A stretch of DNA of 64,000 nt from Paenibacillus harenae DSM 16969 (GCF_000422465.1 NZ_KE383842.1:579845-643844); one strand, 5' to 3'; positions 42,930 through 52,186 are shown, counted from the first letter of the stretch. Notes: generated by a model not told the origin, from the sequence alone. Numbers and translations are program-made.

Positions 42930-45900
42930 ATGCATACCGCTAAAGATACGCCAAAGCCGGAAAACAGCACCTGGACCGATGATCAATGGGATGCCATCGT
43001 CACAAGCGGCTCCAATATTCTCGTTGCCGCTGCCGCAGGCTCCGGCAAGACGGCCGTTCTCGTCGAGAGAATCATCCGCAAAATTTCCGCCCAATCCGAC
43101 GTTGACCGCTTGCTCGTCGCGACGTTCACGAAGGCCGCTGCCGCCGAGATGAAGGAACGAATCCGGATTGCGCTCGAGAAGGAGCTGGAAAAACAGCCGG
43201 ATTCGGAGCATTTGCGGCGTCAGCTTGCCTTAATGAACCGGGCCTCGATCACGACGCTTCATTCTTTTTGCCTGGACGTCATCCGAAGATATTACCCGCT
43301 TATCGGACTGGATCCGGGCTTTCGGATCGCGAATGAAACCGAGAGCGAGCTGATGAGGCTCGACGTGCTCGATCAGCTGTTCGAGCAGAAATACGAGAGC
43401 GCCGGCGACGACGGCGCGTTCCTTCGCCTGGCCGACCGTTACGGCGGCGAACGCGGCGATGAGCCGCTGTACCGTCTGGTCCAGCAGCTGTACGACTTTT
43501 CGCAAAGCCATCCATGGCCGGAACATTGGCTTCGCGAGACTGCGGCTGCTTTCGACATTACGGATGTCGCGGAGCTGCAGCGCAGCGAGTGGGTTGCAAG
43601 CCTGCAAGGCGATATCCGGCTTGCGCTGGACGGCGCAGCCTCGCTGCTGCGGCAGGCGCTCGAGCTAACGAGACAGCCGGCGGGGCCTGCGCCTTACGCC
43701 GCCAGCTTCGACGAGGATTTGCTTATGGTCGGCAGTCTATCCGAGTTGATAAACACATCGCCGTGGGAGTCGTGGATCGGGCCGTTTCAATCGGTCCAAT
43801 TCGGCAAGCTGAAGCCGATGCGCGGCGAGGAATACGATAAATCGCTGCAGGAACAGGCGAAGGAGCTGCGGGATAACGCGAAGAAGCTGATTACGGCACT
43901 GGCGGATGAGCTGTTTGGCCGGTCGGCCGGGCAGTTTCTGGAGGAGCTCCGGGAGCTGGCGCCGCTTATGCGGGCGTTGGCGGAGCTTGTCATCGATTTC
44001 GGCGAGAGCTACGAGGCTGCAAAACGGGCAAAGGGGCTGCTTGATTTCGGCGATTTGGAGCATTACTGCCTTCGCATTCTGCGCGATCCTGCGTCTACGC
44101 CAAACCGGTTGATCCCGTCGGTTGCGGCGCTCGAGTTCCAGCAGCAATTCGATGAAATTTTGCTCGATGAGTACCAGGACACGAATATGGTGCAGGAGGC
44201 GATCGTCTCCTTAATCGAACGGCCCGGCCATGGCAACCGGTTCATGGTCGGCGACGTGAAGCAGAGCATTTACCGGTTCCGGCTCGCCGAGCCGAGACTG
44301 TTCTTGCAAAAATATAAATCATACCTGTCACGTCAAGGTCAAGGCGAACAAACGAATGAAACCTCTCCCGGCTTACGCATTGATTTGGCGAGAAATTTCC
44401 GCAGCCGCGCTGAGGTCGTTGACGGCGTTAATGCCATATTCCGCTCCATTATGCGCGAGAATGTCGCGGAAATGGACTATGATGAACGCGCTGAGCTCGT
44501 CTGCGGAGCGGCTTACCCCGATCCCGAGCCGGCGGACAACTGCCGTGTGGAGTTCGCCGTTCTGAACAAAGCGGGTGCGGACGACGCCGCTGAGGATTCC
44601 GACGGACCGGAGTTTACCGAACAGGAAGAGGACATTGAGCAGAACGAGAACGGTTCGGCTGCAGAATCGGCAGCCGAACTGAAGACGGCGCAGCTGGAGG
44701 CGCGTTGGATCGCAGAGCGGCTCCGGAGGCTGATTGACAGCGGCTTCCAGGTGTATGACGGCAAACGCAAAGCGAGCCGCAGCCTCCAGTGGAGAGATGT
44801 CGTCATTTTGCTCCGGGCTACGCAGCAATGGGCGCCGATCATGATAGAGGAGCTGCAGGCAAACGGCATACCGGCCTATGCGGAACTAAGCAGCGGATAT
44901 TTTGACGCCGTTGAAGTGGAGACCATGATGTCCTTGCTGCGCGTCATCGACAATCCGTACCAGGATATCCCGCTCGCAGCCGTCCTTCGATCCCCGTTAT
45001 TTGCGCTAAATGCGGAGGAGCTGGCGCGAATTCGGATTTTGTCGGCAAAAGGCTCCTATTTCGATGCCGTGCTTCATGCGGCGGGGGATTTGTTTCTGGA
45101 TGAAGGCTTGCGCAGGAAATTATCGCAGTTTCTTGACGGACTGGATCGCTGGCGCGCGGAAGCGAGGCAGGGCTCGCTTGCCGGCTTGCTGTGGGCAATA
45201 TACCGGGAGACCGGTTATTACGATTTTGTAGGCGGCCTGCCGGGCGGAACGCAGCGGCAAGCCAATTTGCGCGCCCTGCATGACCGCGCGAGACAATATG
45301 AAGCGACCTCGTTCCGGGGACTGTTCCGTTTCCTCCGGTTTATCGAGCGGATGAGAGACAGCGGCGGCGATCTGGGAACGGCGCGGGCGCTCGGCGAGCA
45401 GGAGGACGTGGTCCGGATCATGTCGATTCACAAAAGCAAAGGGCTCGAATTTCCCGTTGTTTTTGTCGCCGGACTCGGCAAGCTGTTCAACCAGCAGGAT
45501 GTCCGCAGCGCCTTCTTAAAGCATAAGCAGCTCGGCTTCGGACCGCGGTTCGTCGATCCCGAATTGCGGATCAGCTATCCGACGCTTCCTTATCTGGCTA
45601 TTCGCAGAGCGATGCGCATGGAAATGCTGGCCGAGGAAATGCGGATTTTGTACGTCGCCTTAACGCGCCCGAAGGAAAAAATGTTTCTTGTCGGCACTGT
45701 GGCAGATGCGGAAGCCAAGCTGAAACGCTGGCTTGCCTCCGTCGATGCGGACGGCACCATGCCGGATTTCCGCGTCGCTTCGGCGCGATCCTACATCGAC
45801 TGGCTTGGTCCGCTGGCAGCGCGCCAAATGGCGGAGCAGGAGCAGCTGTCTGCTGGCGGCAATCCGCCGCAATGGCAAGCGGGCATTCTGGCAGCCGCAT

Positions 45901-46784
45901 TACTCGTCAATGAGGCTGCAGCGGCGTCGGATATAACGGAAGCTTCGTCTGGCGATTTGACCGAGCGGCTGCAAGCCGTTACTTCGCTCTCGCTGCTGGA
46001 GGATACGGAACCGGATGAAGAGCTCCGGCTCCGCCTGGAATGGGAATATCCTCACAAAGCCGCGGCGGAGCTGGCCGCCAAAACGTCAGTCACAGAAATG
46101 AAGCGGCTCTATGCGGACGTACAGGAGGATGCTGCGCCAATGGACGACCCTCCGGCAAGCGGGGAAGCACACGGTAGCGGATCCGGGCGTCGAGTTCCGT
46201 CCACCGGCATATCCGCATTTCGGCTTCGACGCCCTTCTTTCATGGCGGAAGTGTCGCTGACCGCCGCCGAGAAGGGCTCGGTGAACCATTTGCTAATGCA
46301 GCATGTTCCTCTATCGGGTGATATGGACGAAGCAAAGCTTCAGCAAACGATGGAGAACATGATTGAACGGCGAATATTAACAGTCAAGCAGTCGGAATCG
46401 ATTGATCTGCCCGGCGTAGCCGCATTTTTTGGAAGCGGGCTGGGACAGAGGCTGCTATCGGCGGATTGGGTGCGCCGGGAGATCCCCTTCAGCTGCATGT
46501 TCCCGGCAAGCCGGGTATACCCGCGTACGGACGTTTCACTGGCAGACGAACCGATTCTGATTCAGGGGATTATTGACTGCTTGTTCGAGGATCGGGACGG
46601 GATCGTTCTGCTCGATTATAAGACGGATCGGATAGTCGGGAGCCGGTGGGAGCTAGCGGCCGAGCGGCACCGTTTCCAGCTTGAGCTGTATGCGGAAGCG
46701 ATAGAATCCGTGCTGGGCCGTCCGATTCAGGAGCGCCATGTGTTCTTCTTTGACGGCGGACAGTCGGTGCAGCTTCATCATTAA
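42930..46784 (+). CDS. addA: AddA, ATP-dependent helicase/nuclease subunit A
   Basis: A 1284-residue UvrD-family 3'-5' helicase with a C-terminal nuclease. TDDQWDAI is the Q-like motif, VAAAAGSGKTAVLVERI is motif I (Walker A about 36-42), LLDEYQDTNMVQ motif II (from about 412), VGDVKQSIYRFR motif III and MSIHKSKGLEFPVVFVAG motif V. The nuclease motif is LLDYKTDR (D1229, K1231). All key residues are present, so the complex should be active. An acidic Asp/Glu insertion lies near 555-575. ATG 42930 is six bases after addB. It is followed by an unrecognised membrane-anchored gene instead of sbcD. Confidence 0.97.
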   Translation: MHTAKDTPKPENSTWTDDQWDAIVTSGSNILVAAAAGSGKTAVLVERIIRKISAQSDVDRLLVATFTKAAAAEMKERIRIALEKELEKQPDSEHLRRQLALMNRASITTLHSFCLDVIRRYYPLIGLDPGFRIANETESELMRLDVLDQLFEQKYESAGDDGAFLRLADRYGGERGDEPLYRLVQQLYDFSQSHPWPEHWLRETAAAFDITDVAELQRSEWVASLQGDIRLALDGAASLLRQALELTRQPAGPAPYAASFDEDLLMVGSLSELINTSPWESWIGPFQSVQFGKLKPMRGEEYDKSLQEQAKELRDNAKKLITALADELFGRSAGQFLEELRELAPLMRALAELVIDFGESYEAAKRAKGLLDFGDLEHYCLRILRDPASTPNRLIPSVAALEFQQQFDEILLDEYQDTNMVQEAIVSLIERPGHGNRFMVGDVKQSIYRFRLAEPRLFLQKYKSYLSRQGQGEQTNETSPGLRIDLARNFRSRAEVVDGVNAIFRSIMRENVAEMDYDERAELVCGAAYPDPEPADNCRVEFAVLNKAGADDAAEDSDGPEFTEQEEDIEQNENGSAAESAAELKTAQLEARWIAERLRRLIDSGFQVYDGKRKASRSLQWRDVVILLRATQQWAPIMIEELQANGIPAYAELSSGYFDAVEVETMMSLLRVIDNPYQDIPLAAVLRSPLFALNAEELARIRILSAKGSYFDAVLHAAGDLFLDEGLRRKLSQFLDGLDRWRAEARQGSLAGLLWAIYRETGYYDFVGGLPGGTQRQANLRALHDRARQYEATSFRGLFRFLRFIERMRDSGGDLGTARALGEQEDVVRIMSIHKSKGLEFPVVFVAGLGKLFNQQDVRSAFLKHKQLGFGPRFVDPELRISYPTLPYLAIRRAMRMEMLAEEMRILYVALTRPKEKMFLVGTVADAEAKLKRWLASVDADGTMPDFRVASARSYIDWLGPLAARQMAEQEQLSAGGNPPQWQAGILAAALLVNEAAAASDITEASSGDLTERLQAVTSLSLLEDTEPDEELRLRLEWEYPHKAAAELAAKTSVTEMKRLYADVQEDAAPMDDPPASGEAHGSGSGRRVPSTGISAFRLRRPSFMAEVSLTAAEKGSVNHLLMQHVPLSGDMDEAKLQQTMENMIERRILTVKQSESIDLPGVAAFFGSGLGQRLLSADWVRREIPFSCMFPASRVYPRTDVSLADEPILIQGIIDCLFEDRDGIVLLDYKTDRIVGSRWELAAERHRFQLELYAEAIESVLGRPIQERHVFFFDGGQSVQLHH

Positions 46785-46810
46785 GTCATGAATAAAGGAG
46801 GGTGGTATTT

Positions 46811-47413
46811 ATGGAACAACAACCAGCGGGAAAAAGGCCGATTGCGCTGCCGGTTACACTTGTGCTTCTCGTTTTCAGCTTAGTCGGCAACGTTTTTCTG
46901 TACTCGCAATCCTTACAGAACATGCAAGGCAATAAATTCGAAGCCGGCGAGCGTATATTTACCGCTGCGGCAGAATCGCGGCAATACTTCGAGGAGCTCG
47001 TTGTCCAGCTCGACGCCTTATTGGCAAGCGAGCTTCTCGAGAAGCGGGCCGAGATCAAATATGATGCCGGAAAGATTTCACAGAAAGGGCGGTCAGTCGT
47101 GCTGTTAGCGGAAGAAGCGCAGAAGCTGAACGGCAATGGAAATTCGGAGGCGGAGATCGCATCTGCCTATATAAAAAATGTCGATTCGTCGCTTCAATCG
47201 ATCGGCAATTATGAAGGCCCGCTGAACGACCCGGATATAGTCAATTTACAGGCCTTGAAGCAGTCTGCTTCAAGCCTGGCGGGCGTCATGAGCGGTTTCA
47301 ATTTGAAAATGAAGGATAACCGCACAGCGATTATCCGTCTGGCCAGCGGAGCCGAATGGTTGGATCTGATGGACGAGCTTCAGCGGCTGATGTCGGAGCA
47401 AGTCTCGAAATAA
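46811..47413 (+). CDS. Membrane-anchored hypothetical protein
   Basis: A 200-residue protein with one N-terminal transmembrane helix (residues about 13-32, PVTLVLLVFSLVGNVFLY), so the rest is likely outside the cytoplasm. The outer part is helical and charged (EAGERIFTAAAESRQYFEELVVQLDALL; LEKRAEIKYDAGKISQ), consistent with a helical bundle or coiled coil. No family recognised. ATG 46811 follows AAAGGAGGGTGG with good spacing. It lies 26 bases after addA and is probably cotranscribed; the linkage to DNA repair is unexplained. Confidence 0.75.
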   Translation: MEQQPAGKRPIALPVTLVLLVFSLVGNVFLYSQSLQNMQGNKFEAGERIFTAAAESRQYFEELVVQLDALLASELLEKRAEIKYDAGKISQKGRSVVLLAEEAQKLNGNGNSEAEIASAYIKNVDSSLQSIGNYEGPLNDPDIVNLQALKQSASSLAGVMSGFNLKMKDNRTAIIRLASGAEWLDLMDELQRLMSEQVSK

Positions 47414-47499
47414 CTTGGTCGGTCCTAGTTTTTAGGTTTGACGGGAGTAGCCAAATGCCCACCTGTGAATATGATAATGTTGACAGGAGGCTGAAATGA

Positions 47500-47805
47500 A
47501 TGGAAAACACAATGTTTGACACCCAGCAAAAAAAACAATGGTGCGAGAGCCATATGAATCGCTACGTATTGGCTCAAACGCATGACGGCTGGTGCTGCGA
47601 CGGAATTATCGAGTATTTGGACGATGAGGTGGTTTGCCTTGCCGTGCCGTGCGGGTCCGATGAGTGGGACGGCAGAGCCTTTTTGCCTTTCGCGCCATAT
47701 GGCTATCCCATCTATCCTTATCCCTATTTCCCGCGCAGGCGATTTGTCCGCCGGGTGTTCCCGCTCGCGGCGCTGCTTGCCCTTAGCTTGCTGCCTTTTT
47801 ATTAG
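47500..47805 (+). CDS. Small hypothetical protein with Cys-rich middle and Pro/Tyr-rich region
   Basis: A 101-residue protein. The N-terminal half (residues 1-60) carries four Cys (CESH, WCCDG, VVCLAV, PCGSD) and reads like a small beta barrel: YVLAQTHDGWCCDGIIEYLDDEVVCLAV. A stretch rich in Pro and Tyr follows (FAPYGYPIYPYPYFPRRR), then a hydrophobic tail (FPLAALLALSLLPFY) that could anchor it. The composition recalls spore-coat or surface proteins, but this is inference. ATG 47500 follows AGGAGG; another ATG four bases earlier is out of frame. Confidence 0.65.
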   Translation: MENTMFDTQQKKQWCESHMNRYVLAQTHDGWCCDGIIEYLDDEVVCLAVPCGSDEWDGRAFLPFAPYGYPIYPYPYFPRRRFVRRVFPLAALLALSLLPFY

Positions 47806-47818
47806 AATGTCCGCCAGA

Positions 47819-47852
47819 GCCGGCGGGGCGTCAACTGCGTTCACCCGCCGGC
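47819..47852 (+). terminator. GC-rich hairpin after the 101-residue gene
   Basis: GCCGGCGGG and CCCGCCGGC enclose a 16-nt loop. No T run follows immediately (T7 comes only about 25 bases on), so termination is uncertain. Confidence 0.4.
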
Positions 47853-47921
47853 GTCTGCCAATTGGACGAGATTCATTTTTTTCGTTATGATAGGAGGAAA
47901 GCAGGAATAGGGGGTGAACTG

Positions 47922-48269
47922 ATGGACTGCATATTTTGCAAAATAATCGAAGGCGTCATTCCGTCGACGAAAGTGTTCGAGAATGATAGGATACTTGCTT
48001 TCCGAGACATCCAGCCAGCCGCTCCCGTACATATTTTAATCATCCCGAAGAAGCACATCCCGACGATGAATGACGTAACGGATGAGGATGCGCCGGTTAT
48101 CGCAGAGCTGTTCGCTGCTGCAAGGCAAATAGCGAAAGAGCAAGGCATCGACGAGTCCGGTTATCGGTTGGTGAACAATGTGAATGCGGATGGAGGGCAA
48201 GTCGTCTATCACCTGCATATCCATTTATTAGGCGGCGCGAAGCTTTCTCCATTACTGGGAGAGGTCTGA
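47922..48269 (+). CDS. hit: HIT family (HINT-like) nucleotide hydrolase
   Basis: A 115-residue purine nucleoside phosphoramidase-type protein. The histidine triad is HLHIHLLGG (HxHxH, residues about 98-106). DCIFCKIIEG at the start supplies the zinc cysteines, and LIIPKKHIPTMND is typical. ATG 47922 is fixed by GGGGTGA and by the family start; the open frame runs 20 codons upstream. It stands just before rpsU, a common neighbour of HIT genes in Firmicutes. Confidence 0.95.
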   Translation: MDCIFCKIIEGVIPSTKVFENDRILAFRDIQPAAPVHILIIPKKHIPTMNDVTDEDAPVIAELFAAARQIAKEQGIDESGYRLVNNVNADGGQVVYHLHIHLLGGAKLSPLLGEV

Positions 48270-48271
48270 AG

Positions 48272-48301
48272 TTGACACTGCCTTTTGGTTTGACATATAA
48301 T
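48272..48301 (+). promoter_or_regulatory. Sigma-A promoter of rpsU-yqeY
   Basis: TTGACA (48272-48277), an 18-nt spacer and TATAAT (48296-48301). A second TTGACA overlaps the end of the spacer. Confidence 0.8.
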
Positions 48302-48360
48302 GAAATTTGATAAACCGTGTATTAGCTCTGGACGGTCTGTTTCGGAGGGAGGGAAAACTG

Positions 48361-48534
48361 GTGTCTGAAACTAAAGTTCGCAAAAACGAAACTATCGATG
48401 CTGCGCTTCGCCGCTTTAAACGTTCCATCGCTAAAGATGGGGTTCTTGCTGAGGTGAAAAAACGCAAGCATTATGAAAAACCAAGCGTAAAGCGCAAGAA
48501 GAAGTCTGAGGCTGCGCGTAAGAGAAAGTTTTAG
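48361..48534 (+). CDS. rpsU: 30S ribosomal protein S21
   Basis: A 57-residue very basic protein of the small subunit. [22 protein letters not shown] and the Lys/Arg-rich tail [14 protein letters not shown] are diagnostic. It starts at GTG 48361 after GGAGGGAGGG; an upstream in-frame ATG (48307) would add 18 residues that the family lacks. It is 15 bases from yqeY, an operon found throughout Firmicutes. Confidence 0.97.
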   Translation: MSETKVRKNETIDAALRRFKRSIAKDGVLAEVKKRKHYEKPSVKRKKKSEAARKRKF

Positions 48535-48549
48535 GAGGATCCTTCCATA

Positions 48550-48993
48550 ATGAACCTGAGCGAAAGATTGACCGACGATATGAAGCAAGCCATGAAGAAT
48601 CAGGACAAGTTCAAACTAGCCGTTATTCGAATGATGCGCGCGTCAGTTAAGAACTTGGAAATTGATCTTAAGCGTCCTTTGGACGACAGTGAAGTGCTTG
48701 ATATTCTAAGTCGCGAAATCAAACAACGTAAAGATTCCCTCCAAGAATTTAAAAAAGCCGGCCGTGATGATCTAGTTGCGGATCTTGCAGTAGAAATTGA
48801 AATTATTAGTCAATACCTTCCCGAGCAGCTGACTGAAGAAGAGATTCAAGAGATAGTAACACAGACCATCCATGAACTCGGTGCTTCTTCCAAAGCCGAT
48901 ATGGGAAAAGTTATGAGTGCCCTTATGCCAAAAACAAAGGGTCGCGCTGACGGTAAACTAGTAAATCAGTTCGTACAGCAACTTCTGAAGTAA
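48550..48993 (+). CDS. yqeY: GatB/YqeY domain protein
   Basis: A 147-residue helical protein related to the tail domain of GatB, which binds tRNA in amidotransferases. MNLSERLTDDMKQAMKNQDKFKL, AVIRMMRASVKNLEIDL and the C-terminal GKVMSALMPKTKGRADGKLVNQ match the family. Its role is not established; tRNA-related work is suspected. ATG 48550 follows TAGGAGGATCC. It is cotranscribed with rpsU and ends at a strong terminator. Confidence 0.95.
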   Translation: MNLSERLTDDMKQAMKNQDKFKLAVIRMMRASVKNLEIDLKRPLDDSEVLDILSREIKQRKDSLQEFKKAGRDDLVADLAVEIEIISQYLPEQLTEEEIQEIVTQTIHELGASSKADMGKVMSALMPKTKGRADGKLVNQFVQQLLK

Positions 48994-49011
48994 CTACACA
49001 TTCGGACTCAC

Positions 49012-49041
49012 AAAACACCCCTGTACAGGGGTGTTTTTTTA
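49012..49041 (+). terminator. Intrinsic terminator of rpsU-yqeY
   Basis: A perfect palindrome AACACCCCTGTACAGGGGTG continues into a T7 run. Confidence 0.92.
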
Positions 49042-49136
49042 AATTCATAAGCATTTATAAGTTTTTACACTTGAAGGTTGAACGATTATACATTGCTAAA
49101 CCGGTTGCAGTGGCATACTAAGGAGGCGGTCACATT

Positions 49137-49162
49137 TGAAACATTAAATCCTTTAGATCGTA
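49137..49162 (+). promoter_or_regulatory. SigW-type ECF promoter of yqeZ-floA
   Basis: TGAAAC (49137-49142), a 16-nt spacer and CGTA (49159-49162): an exact match to the B. subtilis SigW consensus. The same operon is SigW-dependent in B. subtilis. Confidence 0.88.
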
Positions 49163-49196
49163 ATAATACATAATATAAGAAAAAGGAGGGGCTTTC

Positions 49197-50579
49197 TTGC
49201 ACATGAACCGCTCACGAAGAAGCTTGTACCCCGTGCCCGTCATTTTGCTGGCGGCGATGTTGTTGCTTACGCTCGCAGGGCTGTTCGGCGTTTCTGCCCG
49301 GCAAGCCGCTGCGGCAGAAGCAGACACAGGATCGGCGGTCTACGTTATACCCGTCAAGCAGACGGTGGAGTCCGGGCTTGAATCGTTCTTGAAAAGAGCT
49401 TATAAAGAGGCCGATGAAGCGAATGCCGAGCATGTGATCCTGGTGATCAATACGCTTGGCGGAAAAGTCGTCAATGCAGAAAGCATAGGCCATTTTATCC
49501 GTGAAAGCCGCATCCCGACGACGGCTTTCGTCGAAGGGAAGGCGGTATCGGCCGGCACTTATATCGCGCTTAACGCGGATAAGATCGTGATGCAGCCCGG
49601 GAGCACGATCGGAGCGGCTGCTGTTGTCGACGGAGCGGGCACTTTAATCGAAAATCCCAAGACCATTTCGTTCTGGGTGTCGGAGATGAGCGAAGCCGCG
49701 GCGCTGAACGATAGGGATAAAAACATCGCTGCAGCCATGGTCGATCCGAATGTGACGCTTCATTTGCAGGACAAAATCGGCAGAGATAAACAGAAAGGGG
49801 AGATTCTAACCTTAACTGCCAGCGAGGCGGAGACGCTCGGTTACTCAGAGCATACTGCAGGCACAGTTAATGAGGTTGTGAAATGGCTGGGACTCGAATC
49901 CCGCATCCAAATCGAGGTCGAACCGTCGATCGCGGAAAATGTCGCCCGATGGCTCATTAATCCGGTTGTCATGACCGTGCTGCTTATTCTCGGCATCGCC
50001 GGCATCGTCATCGAGATGCTTGTTCCGGGTTTCGGTGTGCCGGGCATTATCGGCATATTGTCGTTCGGGCTGTATTTCTTCGGCCATTACGTAGCCGGCT
50101 TTGCCGGGGTGGAATCGGTCGTACTGTTTATCCTCGGTATAGCCTTGCTTATTATCGAGGTATTCGTGCCAAGCTTTGGAATATTAGGCATTCTCGGCAG
50201 CGCGGCGTTAATAACGGGTGTCGTCATAGCCGCTTCCGATCCGATGACTGCGTTCATTTCATTCGCTGTGGCGATCGTTGCAGCCATCGTCATCATTTCG
50301 ATCTTCGTCAGGATGAACAAAAAGAAAGGCGTTTGGAACAAATTCATTCTTCGCGATAAGCTGACGACGGAGGAAGGTTACCTATCGGCTGATGTTAAGG
50401 TATCGCTGCTTGGTCATGAGGGAGTAACGTTAACGCCGCTGCGACCGTCCGGAACCGTCATGATCGGGGATAACCGGATTGATGTTGTTACCTCCGGCGA
50501 ATTCGTCAACGTTAACCGAAAGGTTAAGGTTATAAAAGCCGAGGGGACTTGGGTTATTGTGAAAGAAGTAGTAGAATAG
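49197..50579 (+). CDS. yqeZ: NfeD-family membrane protease YqeZ (long form)
   Basis: A 460-residue protein. It has a signal-like N-terminal helix (residues about 12-36, cut likely after ARQAAAAEA), then a ClpP/S49-like serine protease domain with VINTLGGKVVNAESI, the Ser in GKAVSAGTYIAL and Lys in DRDKNIAAAM. Four to five helices follow (about 258-385), and a C-terminal NfeD OB-fold domain (VSLLGHEGVTLTPLRPSG). NfeD proteins pair with flotillins, and floA is next. TTG 49197 is preferred (GGAGG seven bases before); ATG 49203 is the alternative. Transcribed from the SigW-type promoter, so tied to envelope stress. Confidence 0.93.
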   Translation: MHMNRSRRSLYPVPVILLAAMLLLTLAGLFGVSARQAAAAEADTGSAVYVIPVKQTVESGLESFLKRAYKEADEANAEHVILVINTLGGKVVNAESIGHFIRESRIPTTAFVEGKAVSAGTYIALNADKIVMQPGSTIGAAAVVDGAGTLIENPKTISFWVSEMSEAAALNDRDKNIAAAMVDPNVTLHLQDKIGRDKQKGEILTLTASEAETLGYSEHTAGTVNEVVKWLGLESRIQIEVEPSIAENVARWLINPVVMTVLLILGIAGIVIEMLVPGFGVPGIIGILSFGLYFFGHYVAGFAGVESVVLFILGIALLIIEVFVPSFGILGILGSAALITGVVIAASDPMTAFISFAVAIVAAIVIISIFVRMNKKKGVWNKFILRDKLTTEEGYLSADVKVSLLGHEGVTLTPLRPSGTVMIGDNRIDVVTSGEFVNVNRKVKVIKAEGTWVIVKEVVE

Positions 50580-50613
50580 GAAAAGATTATGAATTGACAT
50601 GGAGGCTGATGAA

Positions 50614-51603
50614 TTGGATCCACTCGTATCCGTATTAATCTTAGTTGTCGTTGCCATTATCGTGCTGTCGGTGTTTTTAAGCTTTTTCCCGATTATGCTG
50701 TGGATATCGGCTTTGGCTTCAGGCGTGAGAGTAGGCATTATAACGCTGGTTGCCATGCGTTTGCGCCGGGTCGTGCCAAGCCGGATCGTGAATCCGCTAA
50801 TCAAAGCGACGAAAGCTGGACTTGGCTTAACGATCAACCAGTTGGAAAGTCATTTCTTGGCCGGCGGTAACGTCGACCGCGTCGTGAATGCTTTGATCGC
50901 CGCACAGCGAGCGAATATTCCCCTTATTTTCGAACGGGCGGCAGCCATTGATCTTGCAGGACGAGACGTGCTGCAAGCCGTGCAAATGAGCGTTAATCCC
51001 CGCGTAATCGAAACGCCGATCGTTGCGGCGGTAGCGAAGGACGGTATTGAGGTTAAAGTTAAAGCCCGCGTTACGGTTCGCGCCAACATCGACCGTCTCG
51101 TCGGCGGCGCCGGCGAGGAGACCATCATCGCCCGGGTAGGCGAAGGTATTGTAACGACAGTCGGTTCTGCAAATTCGCATAAGGACGTGTTGGAAAATCC
51201 GGATATGATCTCGCGCACGGTGTTGGGCAAAGGGCTTGACGCCGGAACGGCTTTCGAAATTTTATCGATCGATATCGCGGACGTCGACGTAGGCAAAAAC
51301 ATCGGCGCGCATCTGCAAACCGAGCAAGCTGAAGCGGATAAGAAGATCGCTCAAGCGAAAGCGGAGGAACGACGCGCCATGGCCGTAGCCCAGGAGCAGG
51401 AAAATAAGGCGAAGGTCGTGGAGATGGAAGCTCGCGTCGTAGAATCGGAATCGCAGGTTCCGCTTGCTATGGCAGAAGCGTTGAAAAGCGGTAAAATCGG
51501 CGTCATGGACTATATGAACTTGAAAAATATTGAAGCCGATACGCAAATGCGGAGCTCGATCAGTAAAACGGACGGTTCGACTGACGGCAAAGACGGCCGT
51601 TAA
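50614..51603 (+). CDS. floA: Flotillin-like protein FloA
   Basis: A 329-residue membrane scaffold of functional lipid microdomains. An N-terminal hydrophobic hairpin (residues about 5-45) anchors it. [49 protein letters not shown] and [20 protein letters not shown] are near-identical in the FloA family. The C-terminal coiled coil is [21 protein letters not shown] and onward. The start is TTG 50614, eight bases after GGAGG, giving MDPLVSV as in other FloA proteins; the ATG at 50599 precedes that SD. It is an operon with yqeZ. Confidence 0.95.
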   Translation: MDPLVSVLILVVVAIIVLSVFLSFFPIMLWISALASGVRVGIITLVAMRLRRVVPSRIVNPLIKATKAGLGLTINQLESHFLAGGNVDRVVNALIAAQRANIPLIFERAAAIDLAGRDVLQAVQMSVNPRVIETPIVAAVAKDGIEVKVKARVTVRANIDRLVGGAGEETIIARVGEGIVTTVGSANSHKDVLENPDMISRTVLGKGLDAGTAFEILSIDIADVDVGKNIGAHLQTEQAEADKKIAQAKAEERRAMAVAQEQENKAKVVEMEARVVESESQVPLAMAEALKSGKIGVMDYMNLKNIEADTQMRSSISKTDGSTDGKDGR

Positions 51604-51657
51604 TGAGCGAATGAACGGAACGAATCAGCGCTTCCGCGCCGTGGAGGTGAAGACGGA

Positions 51658-52137
51658 TTGAGACTAATCGAATTTTTGATGGACAATATCTTCATCGTTG
51701 TCATTGTTTTAGGCGCGATCGCTTCGTTCTTCGGCAAGTCCGGCAGCAAGAAGCGGCCGAACCAAATGCCGAATTTCGGAGGCGGCGGCCTGCCGCGTAG
51801 AGCGGACCCTCAAACCCTGGAAGAGGGGCATAGAACGGAGAGTACGGCTGAGCGGCCGGTTTACCGCTCGCGTATGGAGCAGGAGAACCGGACATCGGAT
51901 CATGATTCTTATGAGGGCGGATACCTATCCCCGTCTAGAACGGCGCAGACGACCGCTCCCGAGCGTTCGTCCCGCAGAGCGAGCCCGTATAAATCCAAGG
52001 AGCCTGACGGCGATAAGAGCAGATCTGCCGGCAACAGCAGGACAGCGGCATCCGTACAAGCCGACGATATAAGAAAGGCAGTCGTCTGGGCTGAAATTTT
52101 AGGTCCTCCGCGTGCCAAACGGCCATATCGCAAATAA
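51658..52137 (+). CDS. Hypothetical protein with N-terminal membrane helix, third gene of the floA operon
   Basis: A 159-residue protein starting at TTG 51658 after GGAGGTGAAGACGGA. One short transmembrane helix (residues about 8-26, NIFIVVIVLGAIASFFG) is followed by a long polar, probably disordered region rich in Ser, Arg, Glu and Gly. A short C-terminal conserved-looking box follows, DDIRKAVVWAEILGPPRAKRP. The position is that of yqfB in B. subtilis, but I see no homology. The WAEILGPPRA box might be a peptide that binds a partner such as FloA (inference). A very strong terminator follows. Confidence 0.75.
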   Translation: MRLIEFLMDNIFIVVIVLGAIASFFGKSGSKKRPNQMPNFGGGGLPRRADPQTLEEGHRTESTAERPVYRSRMEQENRTSDHDSYEGGYLSPSRTAQTTAPERSSRRASPYKSKEPDGDKSRSAGNSRTAASVQADDIRKAVVWAEILGPPRAKRPYRK

Positions 52138-52186
52138 AAAAAAGGTGTTCCGCAGGTCAAATCCGACCTGCGGAACACCTTTTTTC
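52136..52186 (+). terminator. Very strong intrinsic terminator after the floA operon
   Basis: An A-run, AGGTGTTCCGCAGGTC, a 6-nt loop and the exact complement, then a T6 run. The flanking A and T runs make it bidirectional in form. Confidence 0.95.
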
